Assembly: GCA_031260045.1 (NCBI GenBank)
Contig: JAIRKO010000016.1
Coordinates: 30,850-94,849 of the forward strand
DNA: 64,000 nucleotides
Source of the DNA: Dysgonamonadaceae bacterium
Lineage (GTDB): Bacteria > Bacteroidota > Bacteroidia > Bacteroidales > Azobacteroidaceae
Direction: 5' to 3'
Shown here: piece after piece, positions 56,937 to 64,000 of the stretch
Position numbering within the stretch: position 1 is the stretch's first letter
How the letters are laid out: every line of letters starts with the position of its first letter
The notes under the pieces: generated by a model
Seen by the model: the letters and a program-made list of their open reading frames with translations, nothing else
Databases searched by the model: none
What the model was told of the DNA's origin: nothing
Position numbers and translations under genes: made by a program

Positions 56937-58111
56937 TTAAAATAAATCTTAGCCGGAATCGCCGTAATCTTAGTAAATCCCTTAGCATCCTCCGCAGTCC
57001 AAGCCTTATTAATTTCGCCATATTCGCCGAAATCGGTTTTCATCAAATCGTAGTCGCTTTCGATGCCGACGAGGGTAAAATGATAGGGCTGCAAACGGAT
57101 GCTAACCGTCCCGGTAACATGGTTTTGCGAATTTTGCAAGAACGCTTCCATGTCGCGCATAACCGGTTCGAGATACTGCGCCTCGTGCAGAAACATGCCG
57201 TACCACGTGCCTATCTGGTCTTTCCAATACTGCTGCCACTTGCTTAAAGTGTGCTTTTCCAGCATTTTATGACCGTTAATAATCAGCAAAGGGGCAGCCG
57301 CTTCAAACCCCACGCGCCCTTTGATGCCGATAATCGTATCGCCGACGTGCATGTCCCGTCCGACGGCGTAGCCTGCGCCGATGCGTTCTATTTCCCGGAT
57401 AGCCTGCACTTTATCTGCATATGGTTTCCCGTTCACCGCCGAAATTTCCCCTTTTTCAAAGCTGATTTTCAGGATTTCTTCGCCTTTTTCCCGCAATTGA
57501 GAGGGATAGGCTTCTTCCGGCAAAGTTTGGTCGGACTGTAGGGTTTCTTTCCCGCCGATGCTGGTTCCCCAAAGCCCTTTATTAATGGAGTAGGTCATTT
57601 TCCGGAAATCGGCTTCGTAACCGTGTTTTTTGAGGTAATCAATTTCATATTCGCGGGTTAGCGTCATGTCGCGGGTGGGGGTGAGGATTTCGATTTCGGG
57701 AGCGATTACCTCGAAAGTGAGGTCAAAACGCACCTGATCGTTTCCGGCTCCGGTGCTTCCGTGCGCCACATAATCGGCGCCGATTTCCTTCGCATAGCGG
57801 ATGATGGCGAGCGCCTGAAAAATGCGTTCCGAACTCACGGACACGGGATAAGTCCCGTTGCGCAGCACATTTCCAAAAACCATGTATTTGATGCATCGGT
57901 CATAATATTCCTTTGTAATGTCGATGCTCACATGTTTTTTTGCGCCCAATTGGTAGGCGCGTTCTTCGATTTTCTTCAAATCGTCGGCGTCGAAACCGCC
58001 GGTATTCGCCAGAGCGGTGTAAACTTCATACCCTTTTTCCTGCGACAGGTACATCGCGCAAAACGACGTGTCTAAGCCGCCGCTGAATGCTAAAACTACT
58101 TTTTTTTTCAT
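56915..58111 (-). CDS. argG: Argininosuccinate synthase
   Basis: Condenses citrulline and aspartate with ATP in arginine synthesis. 398 residues. The nucleotide-binding P-loop is VVLAFSGGLDTSF at the start; YVAHGSTGAGNDQVRFDL and SINKGLWGTSIGG are substrate-binding motifs. The C-terminus IYFNSKRVDK is encoded by the arm of a palindrome that also ends the cas operon. ATG 58111. Upstream, the start is close to repeat C. No other arginine genes are adjacent. Confidence 0.96.
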   Translation of the reverse strand: MKKKVVLAFSGGLDTSFCAMYLSQEKGYEVYTALANTGGFDADDLKKIEERAYQLGAKKHVSIDITKEYYDRCIKYMVFGNVLRNGTYPVSVSSERIFQALAIIRYAKEIGADYVAHGSTGAGNDQVRFDLTFEVIAPEIEILTPTRDMTLTREYEIDYLKKHGYEADFRKMTYSINKGLWGTSIGGKETLQSDQTLPEEAYPSQLREKGEEILKISFEKGEISAVNGKPYADKVQAIREIERIGAGYAVGRDMHVGDTIIGIKGRVGFEAAAPLLIINGHKMLEKHTLSKWQQYWKDQIGTWYGMFLHEAQYLEPVMRDMEAFLQNSQNHVTGTVSIRLQPYHFTLVGIESDYDLMKTDFGEYGEINKAWTAEDAKGFTKITAIPAKIYFNSKRVDK

Positions 58112-58129
58112 TATTTATATTTTTGTTGC

Positions 58130-58350
58130 CGCTAATGCACTAATTTTATTTGTGTTAATTCGTGTATTAAGTAAGTGTTCATAATTAGTTCATATTATTT
58201 TTCTGGATTGCTTCATCGCTTCGCGGTTCGCAATGACGTGTGCGGTGTTTTTACCTTACCGCGTCATTGCGAAGGCGAAGCCTGAAGCAATCCAGAATAG
58301 AAAATATAATTTAATTTTGATTACTTTTTTAGCGGCATAAATTAATCATA
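58130..58350. repeat. Repeat C interrupted by a repeat A element
   Basis: Left part of C (GCTAATGCACTAATTTT through AATTCGTGTATTA) spans 58131-58169 and its right part (TTAGCGGCATAAATTAATCA) starts at 58329. Between them (58170-58328, 159 bp) is an A element with AGTAAG at its left end and TTACTTTTT at its right end. TTA (or TA) flanks both sides (58167-58169 and 58329-58331), as a short target duplication would. Compare the uninterrupted C copy at 19030-19088. Confidence 0.75.
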
Positions 58351-58399
58351 TTTGCCCGCAAAGTTAGGATTTTCTTTTGTGAAAACGAAAAATCATCGC

Positions 58400-58440
58400 A
58401 AAAGCCCCGTAAGTCGCGGGATGACGGTTTTTAAACAGCC
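58400..58440. repeat. Repeat B fragment
   Basis: GCCCCGTAAGTCGCGGGATGACGG is a shortened B core. The 130 bp that follow are AT-rich and probably hold the trkA promoter, although no ideal TAnnTTTG box was seen. Confidence 0.45.
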
Positions 58441-58576
58441 CTTTTCTGTGTGAAAATAATTCTTTTCCACGCAAAAATTAGGAATCCTTAAATAATTTTC
58501 CTTACATTTGAGGCGTTTCCAAAGCGCAATAATGTGGTAATATCGCGATTCATAATATATTATTAATTAATACCCT

Positions 58577-59911
58577 ATGAAAATCATCATCGCAGGAGCC
58601 GGCGAAGTCGGCGCGTTTCTGGCAAAATTGCTTTCGCAGGAAAATCAGGACGTCGTTTTTATGGATCCCGATGAAGAGAAACTGAATCTCCCATCCGGTA
58701 TCGAAATCATGACCGCCGCCGGCAACCCAACCTCAATCAACGATTTAAAAGCGGCGGGCGTGAAACAAGCCGAAATGTTTATCGCCGTTACCCCCGAAGA
58801 ATCCGTCAACATGACCGCCTGTATGCTGGCGACCAATCTTGGCGCACAAACAACCATCGCCCGCATAAGCAATACCGAATATTTACTCCCCGAAAATCGC
58901 GATTTTTTTTCCAAACTCGGAATTGATTCCCTGATATGTCCCGAAGTGCTGGCTGCCGGCGAAATCACGAGCGCCCTGAAAAACCCATGGACGTGCCAAT
59001 GGTCGGAATTAGCCGCCGGAAAACTAATCCTCGCGGGCGCAAAAATCCGCGAAAATGCCGCCATCACGGGCAAACCCCTTTACGACCTTACGCAGGGCGA
59101 ACGGTTTTACCATATCGTTGCAATCAAGCGGGATAGCGAAACGATTATCCCGCGCGGCGTCGACCAAATACTTCCCGGCGATATTGTGTTTTTCACGACA
59201 ACGCCGAAACACGTCGCCGACGTTAAAACGCTTGTCGGGAAAGACAAGCTCAATATCAACCGGATAACCATCATGGGCGGAAGCCGAATTGCCGCCAAAG
59301 TCTGCGAAAATTTGCCGGACAGCGTGAAAATCAAACTCATCGAAAAAGACAGGGAAAAAAGTTACCGGCTTGCCGAAAAAGCGCGCGGTAACGTGTTAGT
59401 ACTCAACGGTGACGGGCGCAATACCGACCTCCTCATTCGGGAAAATATCAACGACTGCGACGCTTTTATCGCCTTGACTTCCAATTCCGAAGCGAATATT
59501 TTGGCTTGCGTAACGGCAAAAAGTTTGGGCGTTCCCAAAACGGTGGCGGAAGTGGAAAACACCGACTATATCCAAATGGCTGATAAATTGGACATTGGCA
59601 CGGTAATTAATAAAAAACTGATTGCCGTGAGCCATATTTATCAATTCCTCCTGAAAGCCGACGTTTCGACGGTGAAAAGCATGACGTTCGCCAATGCGGA
59701 AGTGGCTGAACTGGTTGCCCGTCCCCATTCCGCAATCACCCGCAAGCCCGTCAAGGAACTGAATCTGCCGCAGGGCATGACTTTGGGCGGACGGATTCGG
59801 GACGGCGCGGTAACCATCATCGACGGCGACGCGCGGATTGAAGCCGGCGATCATGTGGTGGTTTTTTGTTTGGATGCGGTGATGCGGAAAATTGCGGACT
59901 ATTTTAATTAG
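58577..59911 (+). CDS. trkA: Trk potassium uptake regulator TrkA
   Basis: 444 residues. Two RCK halves: each has a Rossmann fold binding NAD(H) (IIAGAGEVGAFLAKLL at the start and ITIMGGSRIAAKVCENL at about 232) followed by a TrkA-C domain. It forms a cytoplasmic gating ring on the TrkH channel and senses nucleotides. The tandem layout and length are those of full TrkA. trkH starts 55 bases downstream, so one transcript is likely. Confidence 0.96.
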   Translation: MKIIIAGAGEVGAFLAKLLSQENQDVVFMDPDEEKLNLPSGIEIMTAAGNPTSINDLKAAGVKQAEMFIAVTPEESVNMTACMLATNLGAQTTIARISNTEYLLPENRDFFSKLGIDSLICPEVLAAGEITSALKNPWTCQWSELAAGKLILAGAKIRENAAITGKPLYDLTQGERFYHIVAIKRDSETIIPRGVDQILPGDIVFFTTTPKHVADVKTLVGKDKLNINRITIMGGSRIAAKVCENLPDSVKIKLIEKDREKSYRLAEKARGNVLVLNGDGRNTDLLIRENINDCDAFIALTSNSEANILACVTAKSLGVPKTVAEVENTDYIQMADKLDIGTVINKKLIAVSHIYQFLLKADVSTVKSMTFANAEVAELVARPHSAITRKPVKELNLPQGMTLGGRIRDGAVTIIDGDARIEAGDHVVVFCLDAVMRKIADYFN

Positions 59912-59935
59912 TTAAGAACTAAGAATAATAAAACC

Positions 59936-59960
59936 CCCGTAACTCGTTTACTTGTCAACT
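59936..59960. repeat. Repeat D half-palindrome between trkA and trkH
   Basis: CCGTAACTCGTTTACTTGTCAACTC shares the core of the cas2-argG hairpin loop. Its partner arm is missing, so it would not form the full stem. Confidence 0.45.
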
Positions 59961-59966
59961 CATAAA

Positions 59967-61427
59967 ATGAATCTCATCAATTGGAAATTCGTATTTCGCG
60001 TAGCCGGTTTAACGCTCCTGCTGGAATCGGTTTTCATGTTCCTCACGGCGGGCGTATCTCTTTACCTGCGCGAGGGGGTTGCGGTTTTCGTTTTTTCCGC
60101 CCTGCTCACGCTATCCGCCGGATTAATTCCCTTTTTCCTATCCGGCGTAAAAACCAAATTTAAAATCGTCGGGAAAAAAGAAAGTTGCCTCAGCGTAACT
60201 TTTGCGTGGGTATCGTTTGCCGTTTTTGGGGCGTTGCCTTTCTTTTTAAGCGGGCAGGCGGATTCGTTCGCCGACGCCGTTTTCGAGTCCACGTCGGGCA
60301 TAACGACCACCGGGGCTTCCGTTTTCACCGACGTCAATGCCCTGCCCAAAAGCATCCTCTTCTGGCGCAGTCTGATACAATGGCTGGGCGGTTTGGGGAT
60401 TATCGTGTTTTCGCTGGCGCTGTTTCCCTTGATGGGCGGGGGCGCCGCTCATTTGTTCGACTCGGAAACGACGGGGCTAACCCACGACAAATTCCGCCCG
60501 CGCATCAATGAAATGGCTGTAAGGCTTTGGCTTGTTTACCTTTCTCTCACCGGCGCACTGATACTCCTTTTGGCGGTGGGAAAGATGAGCATTTTCGATG
60601 CGGTGTGCCATGCTTTTTCGACCATTTCCACCGGCGGGTTTTCGACCAAAGGCGCCAATCTCGCCCATTGGGATTCCATTTATATAGAAACCGTTACCTG
60701 CATCTTTATGCTGATTGGCGCAACCAATTTTGCGTTGCTTTATTTCCTGTTTCAAGGTAAATTTAAGAAGTTTTTTTGCGATGAAGAATTGCGGTGGTTT
60801 GCGGCAATTATTCTGGTAACGGGGTCTTTTATAGCGGTTTGTTTGCAGTGGGGTAGGGGATGGGAGGATGCGCTTGGTTCGGTGCGTATTGCTTTTTTCA
60901 GGGTGATTTCCGTCATCACCGGCACGGGGTTTTCGACGGGCGATTTTGTCGGGTGGCGTGCGGCTTACTGGATTCCGTTTATTTTCCTGATGTTTATATG
61001 CGGTTGCGCCGGTTCGACCAGCGGGGGGATGAAAGTCATTCGGGTAGTTGTGCTGACCAAAAACACGTTCTACGAATTTAAACGTTTGGTGCACCCGCGT
61101 GCCGTTATTCCCGTGCGTATCAACGGGGAAGTCCTGTCTTTCGGGACGGTTCAGCGGTTGCTTGCATTCGGTTTCCTTTATATATTGATTATTTTTGCCA
61201 GTTGGGGGATACTGGTTTTTTCGGGAATGCCTTTTATGGATGCGTTGGTTGCGGCATTGTCGTCGCTCGGCAATACAGGGCTTGGCTTTGCGGAGACGGG
61301 GCTTTCCGGCGGTTTTTCCGGCATCTCGACATTTGCTGAATGGTATATGGCTTTCCTGATGGTTGTTGGGCGGGTGGAGATTTTTACGGTGTTAGTCCTG
61401 TTTATACCGGCGTTTTGGAAAAATTAA
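59967..61427 (+). CDS. trkH: Trk potassium channel subunit TrkH
   Basis: 486 residues from ATG 59967 (MNLINWKFVFRVAGLTLLLE); a TTG five codons upstream lies in repeat DNA and is not needed. Polytopic K+ channel with four P-loops forming the selectivity filter, for example ESTSGITTTGASVF, FSTISTGGFSTKGANL and SVITGTGFSTGDF. Works with TrkA. The stop overlaps the stop of the convergent small gene by four bases. Confidence 0.95.
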   Translation: MNLINWKFVFRVAGLTLLLESVFMFLTAGVSLYLREGVAVFVFSALLTLSAGLIPFFLSGVKTKFKIVGKKESCLSVTFAWVSFAVFGALPFFLSGQADSFADAVFESTSGITTTGASVFTDVNALPKSILFWRSLIQWLGGLGIIVFSLALFPLMGGGAAHLFDSETTGLTHDKFRPRINEMAVRLWLVYLSLTGALILLLAVGKMSIFDAVCHAFSTISTGGFSTKGANLAHWDSIYIETVTCIFMLIGATNFALLYFLFQGKFKKFFCDEELRWFAAIILVTGSFIAVCLQWGRGWEDALGSVRIAFFRVISVITGTGFSTGDFVGWRAAYWIPFIFLMFICGCAGSTSGGMKVIRVVVLTKNTFYEFKRLVHPRAVIPVRINGEVLSFGTVQRLLAFGFLYILIIFASWGILVFSGMPFMDALVAALSSLGNTGLGFAETGLSGGFSGISTFAEWYMAFLMVVGRVEIFTVLVLFIPAFWKN

Positions 61428-61765
61428 CTTTGCCGACCCTCCCTGACAACAAATTTTTTTACCACACCGTCCAATTTAAAAATATAAATTGCTTGCGGAA
61501 GGTTTAGGTCATATTCCCCGTTGGGCGTTCTTATTTCTATCTTCCGGACTTTGTTTCCGAGTATGGTAAATATTTCGAGCCATTGTCCGACCGGTGCGTT
61601 CTTTAATGTTAACTTATTGTTGATTAACATCATTTCGGGTGCGGCAACCCTTTCCGCCGCTGCCGGTTGTCTTCTGTTTTGTTTCTCTTGGGCGAAAATA
61701 ACCGTCCCGCCGCCACAGCAATAAAAAAAGAATATGAGGGTAAATATAATCGGTTTCATATACAT
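61424..61765 (-). CDS. Small exported protein made of a T9SS-type sorting domain
   Basis: 113 residues with a signal peptide (IIFTLIFFFYCCGGGTVIFA). The mature part is essentially only a T9SS type A-like C-terminal domain: INNKLTLKNAPVGQWLEIFT, LGNKVRKIEI and YIFKLDGVVKKFVVR are its usual strands. A cargo domain is absent. A promoter TACTTTTG at 61793-61786 lies close upstream, so the gene looks expressed. It may be a structural or competitor protein of the secretion system, or an eroded gene; the frame is intact. The first codon could also be M3 at 61759. Confidence 0.7.
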   Translation of the reverse strand: MYMKPIIFTLIFFFYCCGGGTVIFAQEKQNRRQPAAAERVAAPEMMLINNKLTLKNAPVGQWLEIFTILGNKVRKIEIRTPNGEYDLNLPQAIYIFKLDGVVKKFVVREGRQS

Positions 61766-61785
61766 ACAATAAGTCTGTTTTGTCG

Positions 61786-61876
61786 CAAAAGTAATACTTT
61801 TTGTTTATTTTACAAGTTATTTTCGGCTTACGGGTGAGCGGAAACGGCGCGGATAAAATTTTTTCATGTAAATTTG
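61786..61876. promoter_or_regulatory. Divergent -7 boxes for the small T9SS-domain gene and recR
   Basis: Minus strand TACTTTTG (61793-61786) points to the small gene; plus strand TAAATTTG (61869-61876) points to recR, 25 bases before its ATG. Confidence 0.55.
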
Positions 61877-61901
61877 CAAACAATTTTGAGAAGAAAATCC
61901 G

Positions 61902-62525
61902 ATGACCCCGAAATATCCTTCCGCTTTTTTAGATAATGCCGTGAACGAATTTGCCAAGCTGCCCGGAATAGGGCGAAAAACGGCGTTGCGTTTGGCTTTG
62001 CAAACCCTTAAAAGGACGAAAGAAGAAGTTTCCGTTTTCTGCCGGGCTATATCCGATTTATGCACCAATGTCCGTTATTGCAGGGTTTGCCACAATATTT
62101 GCGATTCCGAAATTTGCAATATATGCAGCGATACGCGCAGGGATGCGTCTCTGGTTTGCGTCGTGGAGAGCGTCAAAGAAGTGATGGCTATTGAAAACAC
62201 GGGGCAGTATCAAGGTTTATACCATGTTTTGGGAGGCATTATTTCCCCGATGGAAGGGACAGGACCGGGCGATTTACAGATAGAAAGCTTGGTAGAGCGG
62301 GCAAAACAGGGCGACGTCAAAGAAATAATTTTGGCGCTAAGCACAACGATGGAGGGCGACACAACAAATTTTTATATCTATCGCAAACTGAGCGGTATAA
62401 ATGTTGGAATCAGCGTCATCGCGCGGGGAGTTTCCATCGGCGATGAAATTGAGTATGCCGATGAAATCACCTTAGGTCGTTCCATCCTGAACAGGGTGAA
62501 TTTCAGCGATTCGTTTAAGGACTAA
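61902..62525 (+). CDS. recR: Recombination protein RecR
   Basis: 207 residues. N-terminal helix-hairpin-helix ([14 protein letters not shown]), C4 zinc finger ([16 protein letters not shown], about 60-75), then a Toprim domain beginning [14 protein letters not shown] and the Walker-like C-terminal region ([12 protein letters not shown]). It forms a clamp on single-strand gaps with RecO (also in the window at 27174) and RecF. ATG 61902. The sugar-nucleotide enzyme begins 21 bases downstream. Confidence 0.96.
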   Translation: MTPKYPSAFLDNAVNEFAKLPGIGRKTALRLALQTLKRTKEEVSVFCRAISDLCTNVRYCRVCHNICDSEICNICSDTRRDASLVCVVESVKEVMAIENTGQYQGLYHVLGGIISPMEGTGPGDLQIESLVERAKQGDVKEIILALSTTMEGDTTNFYIYRKLSGINVGISVIARGVSIGDEIEYADEITLGRSILNRVNFSDSFKD

Positions 62526-62546
62526 GATAAATTTAAAATATAAAAC

Positions 62547-63488
62547 ATGAAAAAAAGAATTTTAATTACCGGAGGCTCCGGTTTTGTCGGTTCTCATTTG
62601 TGCGAACGGCTGTTGAACGATGGAAATGAAGTTGTTTGTATGGATAACCTCTTCACCGGCGCGAAACAAAATATCATACACCTGTTGGATAACCCGTATT
62701 TTGAATTTATTCGCCACGACGTAACCATGCCGTTTTCTGCCGAAGTGGATGAAATCTATAATCTGGCTTGTCCCGCCTCGCCGGTGCATTACCAGTTCGA
62801 CGCCATCCAAACGGTTAAAACGTCCGTCATGGGCGCAATCAATGTGCTGGGGCTTGCCAAGAGGATAAAAGCCAAAGTCCTGCAAGCGTCTACCAGTGAA
62901 GTTTACGGCGACCCGCACATTCATCCGCAAACGGAAAGTTATTGGGGAAACGTCAATCCGATAGGCGTCCGTTCCTGCTATGACGAAGGGAAACGTTGCG
63001 CGGAAACTTTGTTTATGGATTATCATCGAATGAATGGCGTCAGGATAAAAATCGTACGTATTTTCAATACCTACGGACCAAGAATGCACCCGAACGATGG
63101 ACGGGTTGTTTCCAATTTTATTGTTCAAGCGCTCAACAATCAGGATATTACCGTATACGGAAAAGGCGAACAAACCCGGAGTTTCCAGTATGTAGACGAT
63201 TTGGTCGAAGGAATAATTCGTTTGATGAATACGGACGACGCAATCACCGGACCCATGAATATCGGGAATCCGGGGGAATACAAAATCATCGAACTGGCGG
63301 AAAAAATAATCCGACTCACTGGCTCCAAGTCCAAAATCATTTACAAACCCTTGCCGCAGGACGACCCGACGCAACGTTGCCCCGACATATCTTATGCCGC
63401 AAAAGAACTGAATTGGAAGCCCGAAATACAGTTGGAAGAGGGTTTGTTGAAAACAATCGACTATTTCAGGTCGCAACAAGTTTCTTGA
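62547..63488 (+). CDS. UDP-glucuronic acid decarboxylase (UXS-like SDR)
   Basis: 313 residues. Extended short-chain dehydrogenase fold: NAD-binding [10 protein letters not shown] (about 8-17) and the catalytic Y-x3-K in SCYDEGKR, with the serine region [11 protein letters not shown]. The strings [12 protein letters not shown] and [20 protein letters not shown] are characteristic of UDP-xylose synthases, which convert UDP-glucuronate to UDP-xylose. Precursor for surface or capsule glycans in the cytoplasm. Gap of 21 bases from recR. A related epimerase is possible but less likely. Confidence 0.93.
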   Translation: MKKRILITGGSGFVGSHLCERLLNDGNEVVCMDNLFTGAKQNIIHLLDNPYFEFIRHDVTMPFSAEVDEIYNLACPASPVHYQFDAIQTVKTSVMGAINVLGLAKRIKAKVLQASTSEVYGDPHIHPQTESYWGNVNPIGVRSCYDEGKRCAETLFMDYHRMNGVRIKIVRIFNTYGPRMHPNDGRVVSNFIVQALNNQDITVYGKGEQTRSFQYVDDLVEGIIRLMNTDDAITGPMNIGNPGEYKIIELAEKIIRLTGSKSKIIYKPLPQDDPTQRCPDISYAAKELNWKPEIQLEEGLLKTIDYFRSQQVS

Positions 63489-63587
63489 TAGCGAATTAGC
63501 GAAAATATACACAGTTGGAAACCGCATGTAATAGTTGCGTCCAAGCGGATGAATATGGGGCGGGTTTCATATAATATAAAAACATTT

Positions 63588-64000
63588 ATGAAATACTTTA
63601 ACATAGCAGGTCCGTGCAACAGCGTTGACCATTACATGATTGACGCCGCCACCCGCCTGCATGGCGTGGAGGAGTTGATAGACAGGAAACAATATTTTGT
63701 GATCCATGCCGCGCGGCAGAGCGGGAAAACAACTTATCTGAAAGATTTGACAAGGCGGCTCAATGCGGATGGGAAATATTATGCGCTGTACTGTTCGCTG
63801 GAAAGCGTACAGGGCGTTATTGACGCCAAAGAAGGCATTCCCACCGTTATGGACTGTATCACAGTTGCTTTGCAGCAGTCGCGCTTGCCTTTTATGTATG
63901 ATGAAAAATACGAACAGGACAAACAGAGCCGTCCGCTGGTGTTGCTGAACATTTTCCTGACGGATTTGGCAAAGAGCCTCGACAAACCGGCGGTCGTCTT
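63588..64000 (+). CDS. AAA-ATPase-like protein, cut by the window edge
   Basis: The frame opens at ATG 63588 and runs off the right end (137 codons visible). MKYFNIAGPCNSVDHYMIDA, VEELIDRKQYFVIHAARQSG and the Walker A ARQSGKTTYL (about 42-51) fit a Bacteroidetes family of large P-loop ATP-binding proteins, often variable between strains. The Walker B region is not yet reached. The 99 bp before it carry no clear promoter. A different AAA family is at 20739. Confidence 0.8.
   Translation, partial: MKYFNIAGPCNSVDHYMIDAATRLHGVEELIDRKQYFVIHAARQSGKTTYLKDLTRRLNADGKYYALYCSLESVQGVIDAKEGIPTVMDCITVALQQSRLPFMYDEKYEQDKQSRPLVLLNIFLTDLAKSLDKPAVV

Noticed and set aside
62562..63527. Long open frame (321 codons) antisense to the UDP-glucuronate decarboxylase gene
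   Set aside because: It mirrors a well-supported gene, shows no family motif and has no promoter of its own.

Overview
The window is chromosomal DNA of a member of the Bacteroidales (Bacteroidetes). Evidence: promoters with the Bacteroidetes TAnnTTTG -7 box recur in front of genes on both strands; there is a secreted protein and a small protein ending in type IX secretion (T9SS) sorting-like domains; there is an Oar-like TonB-dependent receptor; and the lipid A, purine and Tat genes have the lengths and order usual for this order. The genus cannot be fixed from the sequence. No rRNA, tRNA or CRISPR array was found.

Layout. 0-7 kb: envelope and housekeeping genes on the minus strand (lpxD, HD phosphohydrolase, a decayed secreted-protein gene, Nudix hydrolase, tatC, tatA, purine nucleoside phosphorylase, lpxK). 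7-20.5 kb: a secreted GH2 beta-galactosidase, a 1190-residue secreted protein with two Ig-like repeats, a TonB-dependent receptor, a serine hydrolase and gdhA. 20.5-35 kb: a small deleted insertion sequence, an AAA-ATPase/nuclease, a polysaccharide deacetylase, then purL, recO, trpA, coaA, folA, thyA, rpsO, hexokinase, ogt and asnB. 35-41.4 kb: a surface-glycan block of two polytopic membrane proteins and an FAD enzyme, broken by an IS1016-like element with perfect 8-bp target duplication and by a relic of a second copy of one of the membrane genes. 41.3-50.2 kb: a higher-GC cluster with two outer-membrane porins, an imelysin lipoprotein, a di-haem DUF1111 lipoprotein, a mono-haem lipoprotein, a two-domain Rid-like protein and, opposite, a hemerythrin/LuxR pair; it looks like an envelope iron or haem redox system. 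50.2-56.9 kb: a type II-C CRISPR-Cas locus (tracrRNA, cas9, a PNPOx-like gene, cas1, cas2) with no array. 56.9-64 kb: argG, trkA, trkH, a small T9SS-domain protein, recR, a UDP-glucuronate decarboxylase and a truncated ATPase gene.

Intergenic DNA is unusually rich in dispersed repeats: (A) elements built on inverted copies of a GGATTGCTTC...CGCAATGACG sequence, (B) elements built on GTCATCCCGCGC, (C) an AATTCGTGTATTA element, (D) GTTACAAGTT / GTAAACGAGTT palindromes in most gaps of the 42-60 kb part, (E) CTCTGTGTAACTCTGTG inverted repeats, and a 21-bp tandem array. One A element sits inside a C element, which suggests that A is or was mobile.

The most interesting parts are the CRISPR locus (readable tracrRNA divergent from cas9, a signal-peptide-bearing flavin-type protein inside the cas operon, no array after cas2) and the haem/imelysin/porin cluster.
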